A stretch of DNA of 11,585 bases. Source: an uncultured Mucispirillum sp. (GTDB lineage Bacteria > Chrysiogenota > Deferribacteres > Deferribacterales > Mucispirillaceae). This document shows positions 1-6,402 of the stretch, piece by piece (position 1 is the first letter of the stretch; every line of letters begins with the position of its first letter). Both the position numbers and the translations under genes were made by a program. The notes under the pieces are model-generated. The model worked only from the letters and a program-made list of their open reading frames with translations. It had not been told where the DNA came from and did no database searches. The stretch covers positions 1 through 11,585 of the forward strand of contig CALADT010000027.1 of the NCBI GenBank assembly GCA_937890655.1. The letters run 5' to 3'.

Positions 1-23
1 CAAGGAATATATGTTCTAAACAC

Positions 24-60
24 AAAAAAAGACTGTCTTTAAATAATAAAGACAGTCTTT
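24..60 (-). terminator. Rho-independent terminator of the GHKL ATPase gene
   Basis: A perfect 13-bp inverted repeat (28-40 and 48-60) surrounds a 7-nt loop. Read on the minus strand it is followed by seven T residues (complement of the A-run at 24-30). It lies about 30 nt past the stop of the minus-strand gene at 92-913, which fits an intrinsic terminator for that gene. On the plus strand there is no comparable T-run, so it is probably one-directional. Confidence 0.85.
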
Positions 61-91
61 GATATGAATAATCAAAAAACAATAATATGCT

Positions 92-913
92 TTAAGATTC
101 TATTGGTAACTCTTTAATAAGTGTAACTTGGTTTCCTTTATCATTATAGAATATATTTGAAAAATACATTTTTGTAATAAATATGCCCCTACCATGAAGT
201 TTTAGCAAATGTTCTGCATCAGTAGGGTCTGGTAGTTTAGTTGTATCAAAACCTTTGCCTTGATCTGTTATAGTAACAGTTAAAACACGGTCTTTTAAAT
301 CAATGTTAATATGAGTTGTGCGTTTTGAAAGCTCAGGGTCAGTTAAGCGTTGGTTTAAAAGCTCATAATATGTGCCTTCTTCTGTTGCCTTAAACTTTTC
401 ATCAGCAGTAATACCTAAATTACCATGTTCTATGGAGTTTGTAATCATTTCTGATATACCAACACGAAGTTTTTCAAGCTCAAAAAATTTGAAAAATAAA
501 ACAAAATCTGCAGTCATTGCATATACTATTCTATCAATATTAAAGAAATCATTAGAAATAGTGTATTCTTTATGGAAATCATAAAGCATTAATGACGGAT
601 AATAGTTCGTTAAAAGAACGCCGTGAAATATAATATCAACAAGTAAACGTAAATGAGTAGTTGTAAAGTTCTCTTTTAAGCAATATACATGGGTTAGTGG
701 TTTATCATTAGTAATAAGGCACACTTTACCTATTGAGCTGTAATTATCCACAGTATCTCGCTGGTCAGTAATTATAACAATAAATGGTTCATTGCCTACT
801 TCTTCAGGTGATGAAATATGTTGCAACGTTATTTTTTCTTCCTGACAGAAAGATTCAATACATTCTAAATAATTTTCGTTTTTAATATTTGTTAGTATTC
901 TTTTCATATCCAT
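92..913 (-). CDS. GHKL (RsbW-like) ATPase-domain protein with receiver-like N-terminus
   Basis: This 273-residue soluble protein carries a GHKL/HATPase_c_2 ATP-binding domain of the anti-sigma-factor/serine-kinase type in its C-terminal half. Visible motifs are the N-box (E155, N159, H163-G164), the G1 box DQGKGFD (217-223) and the G2 box GRG (241-243). About 35 residues with acidic and Lys-rich stretches lie between N-box and G1, as in some stand-alone ATPases that work with response regulators. Residues 1-100 alternate beta-strand and helix patterns like a receiver domain, but I see no clear acidic pocket or phospho-acceptor, so it may be a pseudo-receiver. There is no His-containing dimerisation domain, so it is not an ordinary histidine kinase. 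The likely role is a cytoplasmic regulatory switch (anti-sigma or protein kinase); no partner gene is adjacent. The start is the ATG at 913; a second ATG at 907 (M3) is equally possible because both lie behind only a weak Shine-Dalgarno (GAG). Confidence 0.8.
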   Translation of the reverse strand: MDMKRILTNIKNENYLECIESFCQEEKITLQHISSPEEVGNEPFIVIITDQRDTVDNYSSIGKVCLITNDKPLTHVYCLKENFTTTHLRLLVDIIFHGVLLTNYYPSLMLYDFHKEYTISNDFFNIDRIVYAMTADFVLFFKFFELEKLRVGISEMITNSIEHGNLGITADEKFKATEEGTYYELLNQRLTDPELSKRTTHINIDLKDRVLTVTITDQGKGFDTTKLPDPTDAEHLLKLHGRGIFITKMYFSNIFYNDKGNQVTLIKELPIES

Positions 914-1110
914 ACTACTCTACCATACATATAAAAAAAATCAATAAAAAAATTAAGGTTTATAAAAATTTATATTTTATATTATATAGATAAGTGTTTT
1001 TTTTCTTGTAAAATCAATATATTTTTATATGTTTTCTTATTTATAACATTATATTATTATTTGTTATCTTTAAAAAAAGTGATTATTACAAGGTTTACTT
1101 ATTAAAATAT

Positions 1111-1139
1111 TTTACATATTTTTTATTTTAATATATACT
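1111..1139 (+). promoter_or_regulatory. Predicted sigma70-type promoter of the 1167-2135 membrane protein
   Basis: TTTACA at 1111-1116 and TATACT at 1134-1139 are separated by exactly 17 nt. Transcription would start near 1146, giving a leader of about 20 nt that contains the ribosome binding site. The surroundings are very AT-rich, so chance matches are common; the exact spacing and position raise this one above background. Confidence 0.5.
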
Positions 1140-1156
1140 TGCATATATTTTTATAT

Positions 1157-1162
1157 GGGGAG
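1157..1162 (+). promoter_or_regulatory. Ribosome binding site that fixes the start at 1167
   Basis: GGGGAG ends 4 nt before the ATG at 1167. An in-frame ATG at 1155 would place this purine tract inside the coding region, so the downstream ATG is preferred. Confidence 0.75.
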
Positions 1163-1166
1163 ATAC

Positions 1167-2135
1167 ATGAATATTTGTATTGAATGTAGAAGGCTTATAA
1201 AATTATGGTTTTTATTTGCCCTTGTTTTGTATACTATTATTTTTGGTTATAACATTCCAGTAGCTTTAATATTTTTATTATCATCTATTATATTATTTTT
1301 ATCTATTGGGTTTTGGGGTGGTATAATAGAAGTTTTTACCATATTTTTATCAGTTATTGTTCTTTCATTTTTTACAGATAATATCTTTTTAATTTACTTA
1401 ATCCCTATGACTAATATTTTATTATTTATGGCTTTTCGTTCCGGCAGGCTTATGGCTGCTTTAATATCTTATGGTTTTATTTTATTGTGGTGTTATTTAT
1501 CTATCCCTGTGAAATTCACTTTACTTAATTATATAGTTATTTTCATATGTTTAGTAAATTTATTAATCCATATAAAAGGGCTTTTTATTAAGAAAAAGGA
1601 AGAAATATCTTGGTCATATATTGTGGAAAAAAAAGATAATGTAATGGATAATATATTATGGAAACTAAAAGAAGGGCTTTATGATATAAAAGGAAGTATT
1701 GATTATGTAGAAGATATTTCAAAAATAAATAATAATATTGTAATATACACCCATACTAAATTTTCTTCCATTAGTATAGCTTATTTAAAATATTTATATA
1801 AAACCTTGCCAAAAGGTAATGGGAAAAAAGCATTTATTATTTATTCTGCTACTTTTTTTCCTGAAATGGCATATATTCCCTTATGGATTTTGTTAACTTT
1901 AAAAGGCTACCAAGTTATGGGGCGTTCTTATTATATATATTCGCTTGCTGAAATTAAGTTTGCAAATATATATTATGCAGCAGATAAAGATATGATGGAA
2001 AATATAAGAAAGGGTATTTATGATATTTCAGACGGTTTTCAATCTGCTATGCCACTTTATTTTCATTTAGTGCCACTTGCATTTTTTTCTTACTTATTTA
2101 GGATTATTTTTTCAGGGAAAAATAAGTTATCATAA
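1167..2135 (+). CDS. Polytopic membrane protein with possible partial flavodoxin-like domain
   Basis: I do not recognise this 322-residue protein with certainty. Residues 11-138 are almost entirely hydrophobic and hold about six transmembrane helices, ending in the positive stretch IKKKEE (141-146). A mixed polar region follows. From about 190 to 255 a strand-helix-strand-helix pattern (IVIYTHTK, then helix, then KKAFIIYSA, then helix ending LKGYQVMG) resembles the second half of a flavodoxin fold. The first beta-strand and the FMN phosphate loop of flavodoxins are not visible. A last hydrophobic stretch lies at 297-316. The role may be a membrane-bound redox or regulatory protein, but this is weak inference. 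The start is the ATG at 1167, not 1155, because of the GGGGAG site. The gene stands alone, with a predicted promoter upstream, and converges on the Mla operon 69 nt downstream with no convincing terminator between them. Confidence 0.7.
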   Translation: MNICIECRRLIKLWFLFALVLYTIIFGYNIPVALIFLLSSIILFLSIGFWGGIIEVFTIFLSVIVLSFFTDNIFLIYLIPMTNILLFMAFRSGRLMAALISYGFILLWCYLSIPVKFTLLNYIVIFICLVNLLIHIKGLFIKKKEEISWSYIVEKKDNVMDNILWKLKEGLYDIKGSIDYVEDISKINNNIVIYTHTKFSSISIAYLKYLYKTLPKGNGKKAFIIYSATFFPEMAYIPLWILLTLKGYQVMGRSYYIYSLAEIKFANIYYAADKDMMENIRKGIYDISDGFQSAMPLYFHLVPLAFFSYLFRIIFSGKNKLS

Positions 2136-2204
2136 TATATGTTAAATATGCTTTGTAAATAAGATGATTAAAATATAAATAAAATTGATATAATATAAAA
2201 ATAA

Positions 2205-3134
2205 TTATTTTTTATTATTTCCATATTCGCCACAGTAAAACTCTTTGCTTTTAAATTCGTCTATGGAGAACTTGCAATCTTTATTTTGGAATTTCATTGT
2301 TATTTTGTCCCCATTTGATATTGTTTCGTTTTTTAAAAATGTAATATCTGCTTCTACATAGCCATATTCATGGTGATAAAACCGTATGATTTTTTCCTTT
2401 TTAAATGTATTATCGTTTTTTATGGTAGTAGTTTGTAAATCAAACCTATATTTTGTTTCATTATTAGGCATATCCATACGCAATAAAATTTCTTGATTAG
2501 GACATTCTGTATTATTAGTTTTAAAACATTTCTCATTTTTATATATTATTCCATTTAATGAAAGGTTATCGTAATTGCCACCGTTTTGTATTGTTATGTT
2601 TACATTGTTTTCTAAAGTTAGCTCATAAAAATAGGAGTTATATAAGTTGCCGTCATAATTTGCAATTTCTTTCATATTTGTGGCGTTATTAACTACTACA
2701 TTTTGTGTAGCTGTTAATATTTTATTATCAAGGCAATAGTTTTTATATTGAATATATGATGTAATAGATACATTATCAGAAGTGGCAGGGGAAAGCCTTG
2801 TGCCGTATTCTCTAAAACCTTTATTATTTATACAGGTGCCTTCTTCTCTAATATAAGTTGTTCCGTTATCAAGATAAAGTTGTGGCATAAGTGCTTTTAA
2901 AGTATTATTATATATTTTATTAGACTGGTTTATTCCGTTTACTAACTCTTTTGCTATTTTTTCACTTTCTTCGTATGACCTAAAAACTGCATGGTTTGTG
3001 TAGCCATTATATTTTGAATTATACCCAAAATAGCCACCTGTTATGTTTTCAGAATTATCCCCTTGAGAACAAGATATAAGTAGTATGGTAGATACAACAA
3101 GAAGTGCTGTAATAATATTTCTAATATTTATCAT
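2205..3134 (-). CDS. Lipoprotein of unknown function, last gene of the Mla operon
   Basis: This 309-residue predicted lipoprotein has a signal peptide (MINIRN, hydrophobic residues 7-19) and lipobox L-I-S-C with lipidated Cys22. Ser at the +2 position suggests outer-membrane sorting by the E. coli Lol rule, if that rule holds here. After a Gly/Tyr/Asn-rich linker the body is rich in Asn and aromatic residues and in beta-type alternation. It contains six more cysteines, enough for three disulphides in the periplasm. I recognise no family. Its start overlaps the end of the preceding lipoprotein gene by 14 bp with only a weak ribosome binding site, so it is probably translated by coupling as the fifth gene of the Mla operon. 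A role as outer-membrane partner of the lipid transporter is inferred from position only. Confidence 0.75.
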   Translation of the reverse strand: MINIRNIITALLVVSTILLISCSQGDNSENITGGYFGYNSKYNGYTNHAVFRSYEESEKIAKELVNGINQSNKIYNNTLKALMPQLYLDNGTTYIREEGTCINNKGFREYGTRLSPATSDNVSITSYIQYKNYCLDNKILTATQNVVVNNATNMKEIANYDGNLYNSYFYELTLENNVNITIQNGGNYDNLSLNGIIYKNEKCFKTNNTECPNQEILLRMDMPNNETKYRFDLQTTTIKNDNTFKKEKIIRFYHHEYGYVEADITFLKNETISNGDKITMKFQNKDCKFSIDEFKSKEFYCGEYGNNKK

Positions 3135-3813
3135 ATAATGACTGCTCTAAAATTTTTAATCTTTGGGAAGATAAATCATCAGGCAATCCCATAGCACGCA
3201 GGGCATTAAGTTTTATACGTTCATTTTTTACAAGGTTTAATGTCCATGTATTTTTTGAATCTATTTCTGTGGCTTTTTCAATAAGTTTAATTGCATACTC
3301 TGGGTCTTTATCCACAATAAAATTAGCTGCTTGCCTGTATGCATAACTTTGTAACTGCTGGCTACTGGAGGAGCTTTTTGCAATACTTAATAAATATTTT
3401 ATGTTTTTAGTTTCATAAAATTTAGCTAATGATTTATAAGGTTGTGGTAACGAGCTTTTATTATATTCATTATGGCTTAAAAAGTTTACAATATTTATTT
3501 CTTCTTGACATTTTCCAAGCACAGCAAATGCTCTTGCATCCTCTAGTAACTGTAAACTTTCTTCTGGGTCCACAGTTATAATAGCAATAGCTGTTCTTGA
3601 CATATTACAAAAACTTGCCATATCTCTAAATTTTGCAACTGCACGGTTATATGTATATGAGGCCATACGTTCTCTACCTTGAAGCTGGTAGTTTACGGCT
3701 CTAGTAACAAGAGTCATACCAAGACTACTATCTTTATTTTCCACTTTACTAGAACATGATGTTATTAATATCATTAATATACATGATAGTGCAATTTTAA
3801 ATATATTCATCAT
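3121..3813 (-). CDS. Mla-operon helical-repeat lipoprotein
   Basis: This 230-residue predicted lipoprotein has a signal peptide ending in lipobox I-T-S-C (Cys20, or Cys19 if the second of the two adjacent ATGs is used). Ser follows at +2, suggesting the outer membrane. The mature part is mainly helical, with repeated A-x-x-L/Y patterns such as YAYRQAANFIVDKDPEYAIK (about 158-177), similar to TPR or Sel1-type superhelices that act as protein scaffolds. MCE operons in Campylobacterota and other phyla carry a lipoprotein gene in the same place, just after mlaD. The start codon overlaps the mlaD stop (ATGA, 4 bp). A GGAG site lies 14 nt upstream, rather far, so translational coupling is likely. 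I infer a role in docking the MlaD-MlaE complex to the cell envelope or outer membrane. Confidence 0.75.
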   Translation of the reverse strand: MMNIFKIALSCILMILITSCSSKVENKDSSLGMTLVTRAVNYQLQGRERMASYTYNRAVAKFRDMASFCNMSRTAIAIITVDPEESLQLLEDARAFAVLGKCQEEINIVNFLSHNEYNKSSLPQPYKSLAKFYETKNIKYLLSIAKSSSSSQQLQSYAYRQAANFIVDKDPEYAIKLIEKATEIDSKNTWTLNLVKNERIKLNALRAMGLPDDLSSQRLKILEQSLYDKY

Positions 3814-4826
3814 TTTAAAGGCACTTTCTCCGGTTTTTTCTCGTTACCAATGCTTATAGGCCATGTGTTTTGTATTTTTAATATAAGTTCGTTACCACTT
3901 TCCACTATGGACTGTATTTCATTTCTTAATTCATCTAAATTTTCTGTGCCGTCTGCTGCGTTTAATGATGCTCTTTCAAGGTTTGCAGCTACTTGGTCAA
4001 GCCTTGCCACAATAGGGGCTACAATACGCACCATATTTTGCACTTCGCTAACTATTTCATTAGCACCGACTGCAATAGGTTCAGAGTGTTCATCAAATAT
4101 TTCAAGGGAACGTTTTAATGTTACACTACCACTTTCCACATTATGAGCCATACGAACAGCAGATTCACTAAAGCTACGTAAATCGTTTAAGAACCTTTGC
4201 ATTTCATTTTGAACAGCATCACTTCTTAAGTAACCTAAAGAACCTTCTTTATTAGAAATATCAGAGCCTAAAGAACCAAGCCCTCTCATTAATTTATTAA
4301 AGTCGCCTTCTTTATCTGCAAACCGAACAAGAATAGTATTAACACTACCTACAATTTCCCTTAAATCGGCAACAACTGGTGTAACTTGTTCTAATATACC
4401 TTGTAACCCTTGGTCGCGTTTTAAACTAAATATTGACCCTGTTTCTATATTTGCAGATTCGCTTTGCAAATTAGTTTTTATATCAATAAAACTACTACCT
4501 ATAATATTTTGCAGGCTAAGGGAGAATACAGAATCCTGCTTTATCCACTTAACATATTTTGTAGGAATACCTATTTGCATAATAACTCTACCGTCATCTT
4601 GTAAATAAAGGTCATTAACACGGGCAATTTGGAAACCTGCATATTTTACAGGCATACCTTTTGCAAGGTTTTCGCCGGTTTCTGTAAACACATCTATATA
4701 CACTTTAGTTGTAAATATATCTCTACTAATACCAATAGATATAACTAAAGTAATAATAATTACAACAGCAATTACAACAAATAGTCCAACCTTTATTTCA
4801 AGGTTTTTAAAACGAGGGTCTGCCAT
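3810..4826 (-). CDS. mlaD: MlaD-like MCE-domain substrate-binding protein
   Basis: This 338-residue protein has a short cytoplasmic N-terminus, one transmembrane helix (about 14-33) and one MCE domain (about 41-118). The domain shows the usual pattern: VYIDVFTETGENLAKGMPVKYAGFQIARV in pieces, with G-x-P-V-x-Y-x-G, then the strand ending GSSFIDIKT. A long helical C-terminal half follows (about 135-320), as in MCE proteins that build a hydrophobic channel or needle across the periplasm. MlaD proteins form hexamers on MlaE and carry phospholipids between membranes. It is longer than E. coli MlaD (about 180 residues) but typical of single-MCE proteins with helical tails. The ATG at 4826 is the first start after an in-frame TAA at 4832-4830. 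AAGGAG lies 14 nt upstream, which is long, and the gene overlaps the preceding ATPase-like gene by 34 bp, so coupling probably helps. The direction of lipid transport cannot be read from sequence. Confidence 0.9.
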   Translation of the reverse strand: MADPRFKNLEIKVGLFVVIAVVIIITLVISIGISRDIFTTKVYIDVFTETGENLAKGMPVKYAGFQIARVNDLYLQDDGRVIMQIGIPTKYVKWIKQDSVFSLSLQNIIGSSFIDIKTNLQSESANIETGSIFSLKRDQGLQGILEQVTPVVADLREIVGSVNTILVRFADKEGDFNKLMRGLGSLGSDISNKEGSLGYLRSDAVQNEMQRFLNDLRSFSESAVRMAHNVESGSVTLKRSLEIFDEHSEPIAVGANEIVSEVQNMVRIVAPIVARLDQVAANLERASLNAADGTENLDELRNEIQSIVESGNELILKIQNTWPISIGNEKKPEKVPLK

Positions 4827-5320
4827 GAGTTATATGGTATCTCCTTATATTCTAAATCTTTATACTCTATTAAATATCTATAATTTTCTACAATAGTCAT
4901 TTTAAAAGTGCCTACTTCTAACTCTTTTATAAATTTTATAAAAGGAGAGTAATCATCTGTCAATAACATTCTGTGTGGTAGAAAAAAAAATATATGTTTT
5001 GGCTTCCTAATAGAAGCACGTAAGTATTTGACAATTAAAAGTTCAAATTCGTTTAATTTTTTTGGCTTATAATACATAGCATAAGTTAAATTATATTTTT
5101 TTAGCATATTATAAGCTATTTGTTCAGCATCTTTTGTTTTTACATTTTCAAAATACTGTATAGGCAGTATAATGTTTTCGCATATGGATAATGTGGCAAT
5201 TAATGGAATATTATATGAAATAATACTGACATTATTCCATATGGTCTTTTTCATTAAATCGCTTTGCATTGTATCAGCCATATAGTTTGCATTAAGGCTA
5301 ATAATGTTTGTTTCTATCAT
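4793..5320 (-). CDS. Degenerate MlaF-like ABC ATPase lacking catalytic motifs
   Basis: This 175-residue protein occupies the MlaF position between mlaE and mlaD. Parts of the ABC ATPase fold can be traced. Residues 36-54 (YNIPLIATLSICENIILPI) match the Q-loop region (usual FQ...L..LTV.ENV..PL), with Asn37 replacing Gln. Residues 86-103 match the helix after the signature, but LSGG has become L-N-E-F. Residues 110-116 (IFFFLPH) sit where Walker B LLLDEPT belongs, with Asp and Glu replaced by Phe and Leu. The H-loop His is absent (TIVENY, 142-147). The Walker A loop is missing altogether: only about 35 residues precede the Q-loop, against about 80 in normal MlaF, so total length is about 70-90 short. 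The ATG overlaps the mlaE stop (ATGA), so no longer N-terminus is possible. ATP hydrolysis seems impossible; a structural or regulatory subunit holding MlaE is inferred. A decayed gene is the alternative, but the frame is fully open. Confidence 0.75.
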   Translation of the reverse strand: MIETNIISLNANYMADTMQSDLMKKTIWNNVSIISYNIPLIATLSICENIILPIQYFENVKTKDAEQIAYNMLKKYNLTYAMYYKPKKLNEFELLIVKYLRASIRKPKHIFFFLPHRMLLTDDYSPFIKFIKELEVGTFKMTIVENYRYLIEYKDLEYKEIPYNSWQTLVLKTLK

Positions 5321-6099
5321 ATAAACATTTCACCAAATACAATAATAATAATAAATGTAAAAAATATGCCAATCATAGCACTCATCATACCTTGTATGAT
5401 GGCTGTTTGATGGCTTTGTAAATTTTGTGCAATATATATAGGGATTGATGCTGCAATAAACCCTATAAGCACTGTTTTAAATGTAAAAGTAGCCACATCT
5501 GAAAATGTAATAGAAGAAACAATCTGGCTTAATACATAATCAAGAGATGTATTTGATTGAAAACTTAAAAGCGTATAACCACCAATAATTGCAAGTGTGG
5601 AAAAATAAATGGATAATACCACCATAGATATAACACTTGCTAAAATTCTAGGGAAATATAAATATATGACAGGGTCAATATTCATGGCTTCTAATGCTTT
5701 TATTTCTCTATTAAATTTCATCATACCAATATCAACAAGTAGTGTGGTAGATGTTCTTAAAATAATCAACATTCCACTAATTAATGGGCCTGTAATACGT
5801 ATAATAACTGTTGTTAATATAGGGCCAATATTTGGTGCAGCATCAAGGGCAAAAAGCACTTTTGTAATAATCCCAACTAGTGTCATACCTAATATAAGTG
5901 CAGTAATTGTCATAACAAGTATTAGTTCATAGCCTGAATAATAAACCTGCTTTAATATGGCACTATGCACAGCAGGTGAGTATGAATATTTACTAAATAT
6001 CCCTTTAGAAGATACTTGTAAGCAAAAAAGGCTATGCCCTTTAAAAAAATTGCCTATATCAATAACTATTGAACCTATTTTATACAGTAATTTATACAT
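5317..6099 (-). CDS. mlaE: MlaE-family ABC permease
   Basis: This 260-residue protein matches the usual length of MlaE/YrbE permeases, the membrane subunit of MCE-type lipid transporters. The conserved block is at about 114-156, with the pieces VDIGMMKFNREIKALEAM and IDPVIYLYFPRILA, corresponding to the family pattern ELGTMKVTEQIDALEAMGIDP..YL..PR.LA. The usual Glu of 'AELG' is Asp here (D123). Hydrophobic segments occur at about 58-80, 92-122, 150-175, 205-225 and 235-258, with an amphipathic N-terminal segment as in MlaE. The coupling helix region is intact, so it should still contact a nucleotide-binding subunit. It is the first gene of the operon; the start at 6099 has only a weak GGGA site. 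Its stop overlaps the start of the ATPase-like gene by 4 bp. The upstream promoter must lie in 6100-6402 but I cannot fix it. Confidence 0.9.
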   Translation of the reverse strand: MYKLLYKIGSIVIDIGNFFKGHSLFCLQVSSKGIFSKYSYSPAVHSAILKQVYYSGYELILVMTITALILGMTLVGIITKVLFALDAAPNIGPILTTVIIRITGPLISGMLIILRTSTTLLVDIGMMKFNREIKALEAMNIDPVIYLYFPRILASVISMVVLSIYFSTLAIIGGYTLLSFQSNTSLDYVLSQIVSSITFSDVATFTFKTVLIGFIAASIPIYIAQNLQSHQTAIIQGMMSAMIGIFFTFIIIIVFGEMFI

Positions 6100-6402
6100 A
6101 ATCCCATAATATACTTTTTTTACTTTTATATCAATAATTTTTTAATAAAAGAAATGTTTTTTTTATAATATTATATGCTATTTTGTTTGAAATTATAATT
6201 TATAAGTATAAAAGGTAGAAAAAATTATAAAAATTTTGTAATATTAATCTATAAATTTTTGTGTAAATATTATGATTATATGTATAAAAATATGTAAAAG
6301 TTTACTTTTTTATTTGACTATAAGTATAATTGTAAGTAAAATAATTAAAAAATAAAACAGTAATCATTTTTGTGCTAAAATTGCATAAATTATGGAGGGA
6401 CC
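6100..6402. other. Divergent intergenic region between mlaE and nifJ
   Basis: This 303-nt region is extremely AT-rich and holds no coding sequence I can support. It must contain the divergent promoters of mlaE (-) and nifJ (+). The nifJ promoter is listed separately. TATAAT-like hexamers occur on the minus strand (6175-6170 and 6197-6192), but neither has a good -35 partner. An 11-bp direct repeat TATAAGTATAA occurs at 6201-6211 and 6319-6329. A 7-bp inverted repeat TTTACTT/AAGTAAA (6301-6307 and 6334-6340) flanks the nifJ promoter core. In such AT-rich DNA these short repeats may be chance. Confidence 0.6.
6314..6342 (+). promoter_or_regulatory. Predicted sigma70-type promoter of nifJ
   Basis: TTGACT (6314-6319) and TAAAAT (6337-6342) are separated by exactly 17 nt. 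Transcription would start near 6349, leaving a leader of about 54 nt before nifJ. A better-looking TATAAT at 6325-6330 lies inside the spacer and would need the weaker TTACTT (6302-6307) as its -35 box, also at 17 nt, so two overlapping promoters are possible. Confidence 0.55.

Noticed and set aside
1155..1166. ATG at 1155 as start of the membrane protein
   Set aside because: The GGGGAG site lies within those codons and serves the ATG at 1167.
2197..2212. 16-bp AT-only palindrome at the end of the Mla operon, as a terminator
   Set aside because: It has no G-C pairs, overlaps the stop codon of the last lipoprotein, and lacks a following T-run on the minus strand.
3850..4146. 98-codon open frame on the plus strand inside mlaD
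   Set aside because: It is antisense to a well-supported gene, has no ribosome site or recognisable domain, and follows from the codon pattern of mlaD.
5609..5932. 107-codon open frame on the plus strand inside mlaE
   Set aside because: It is antisense to the conserved MlaE block and has no independent support.
6257..6276. Rex-like redox operator (TTGTG half site) upstream of nifJ
   Set aside because: Only the left half matches; the expected CACAA right half is missing.
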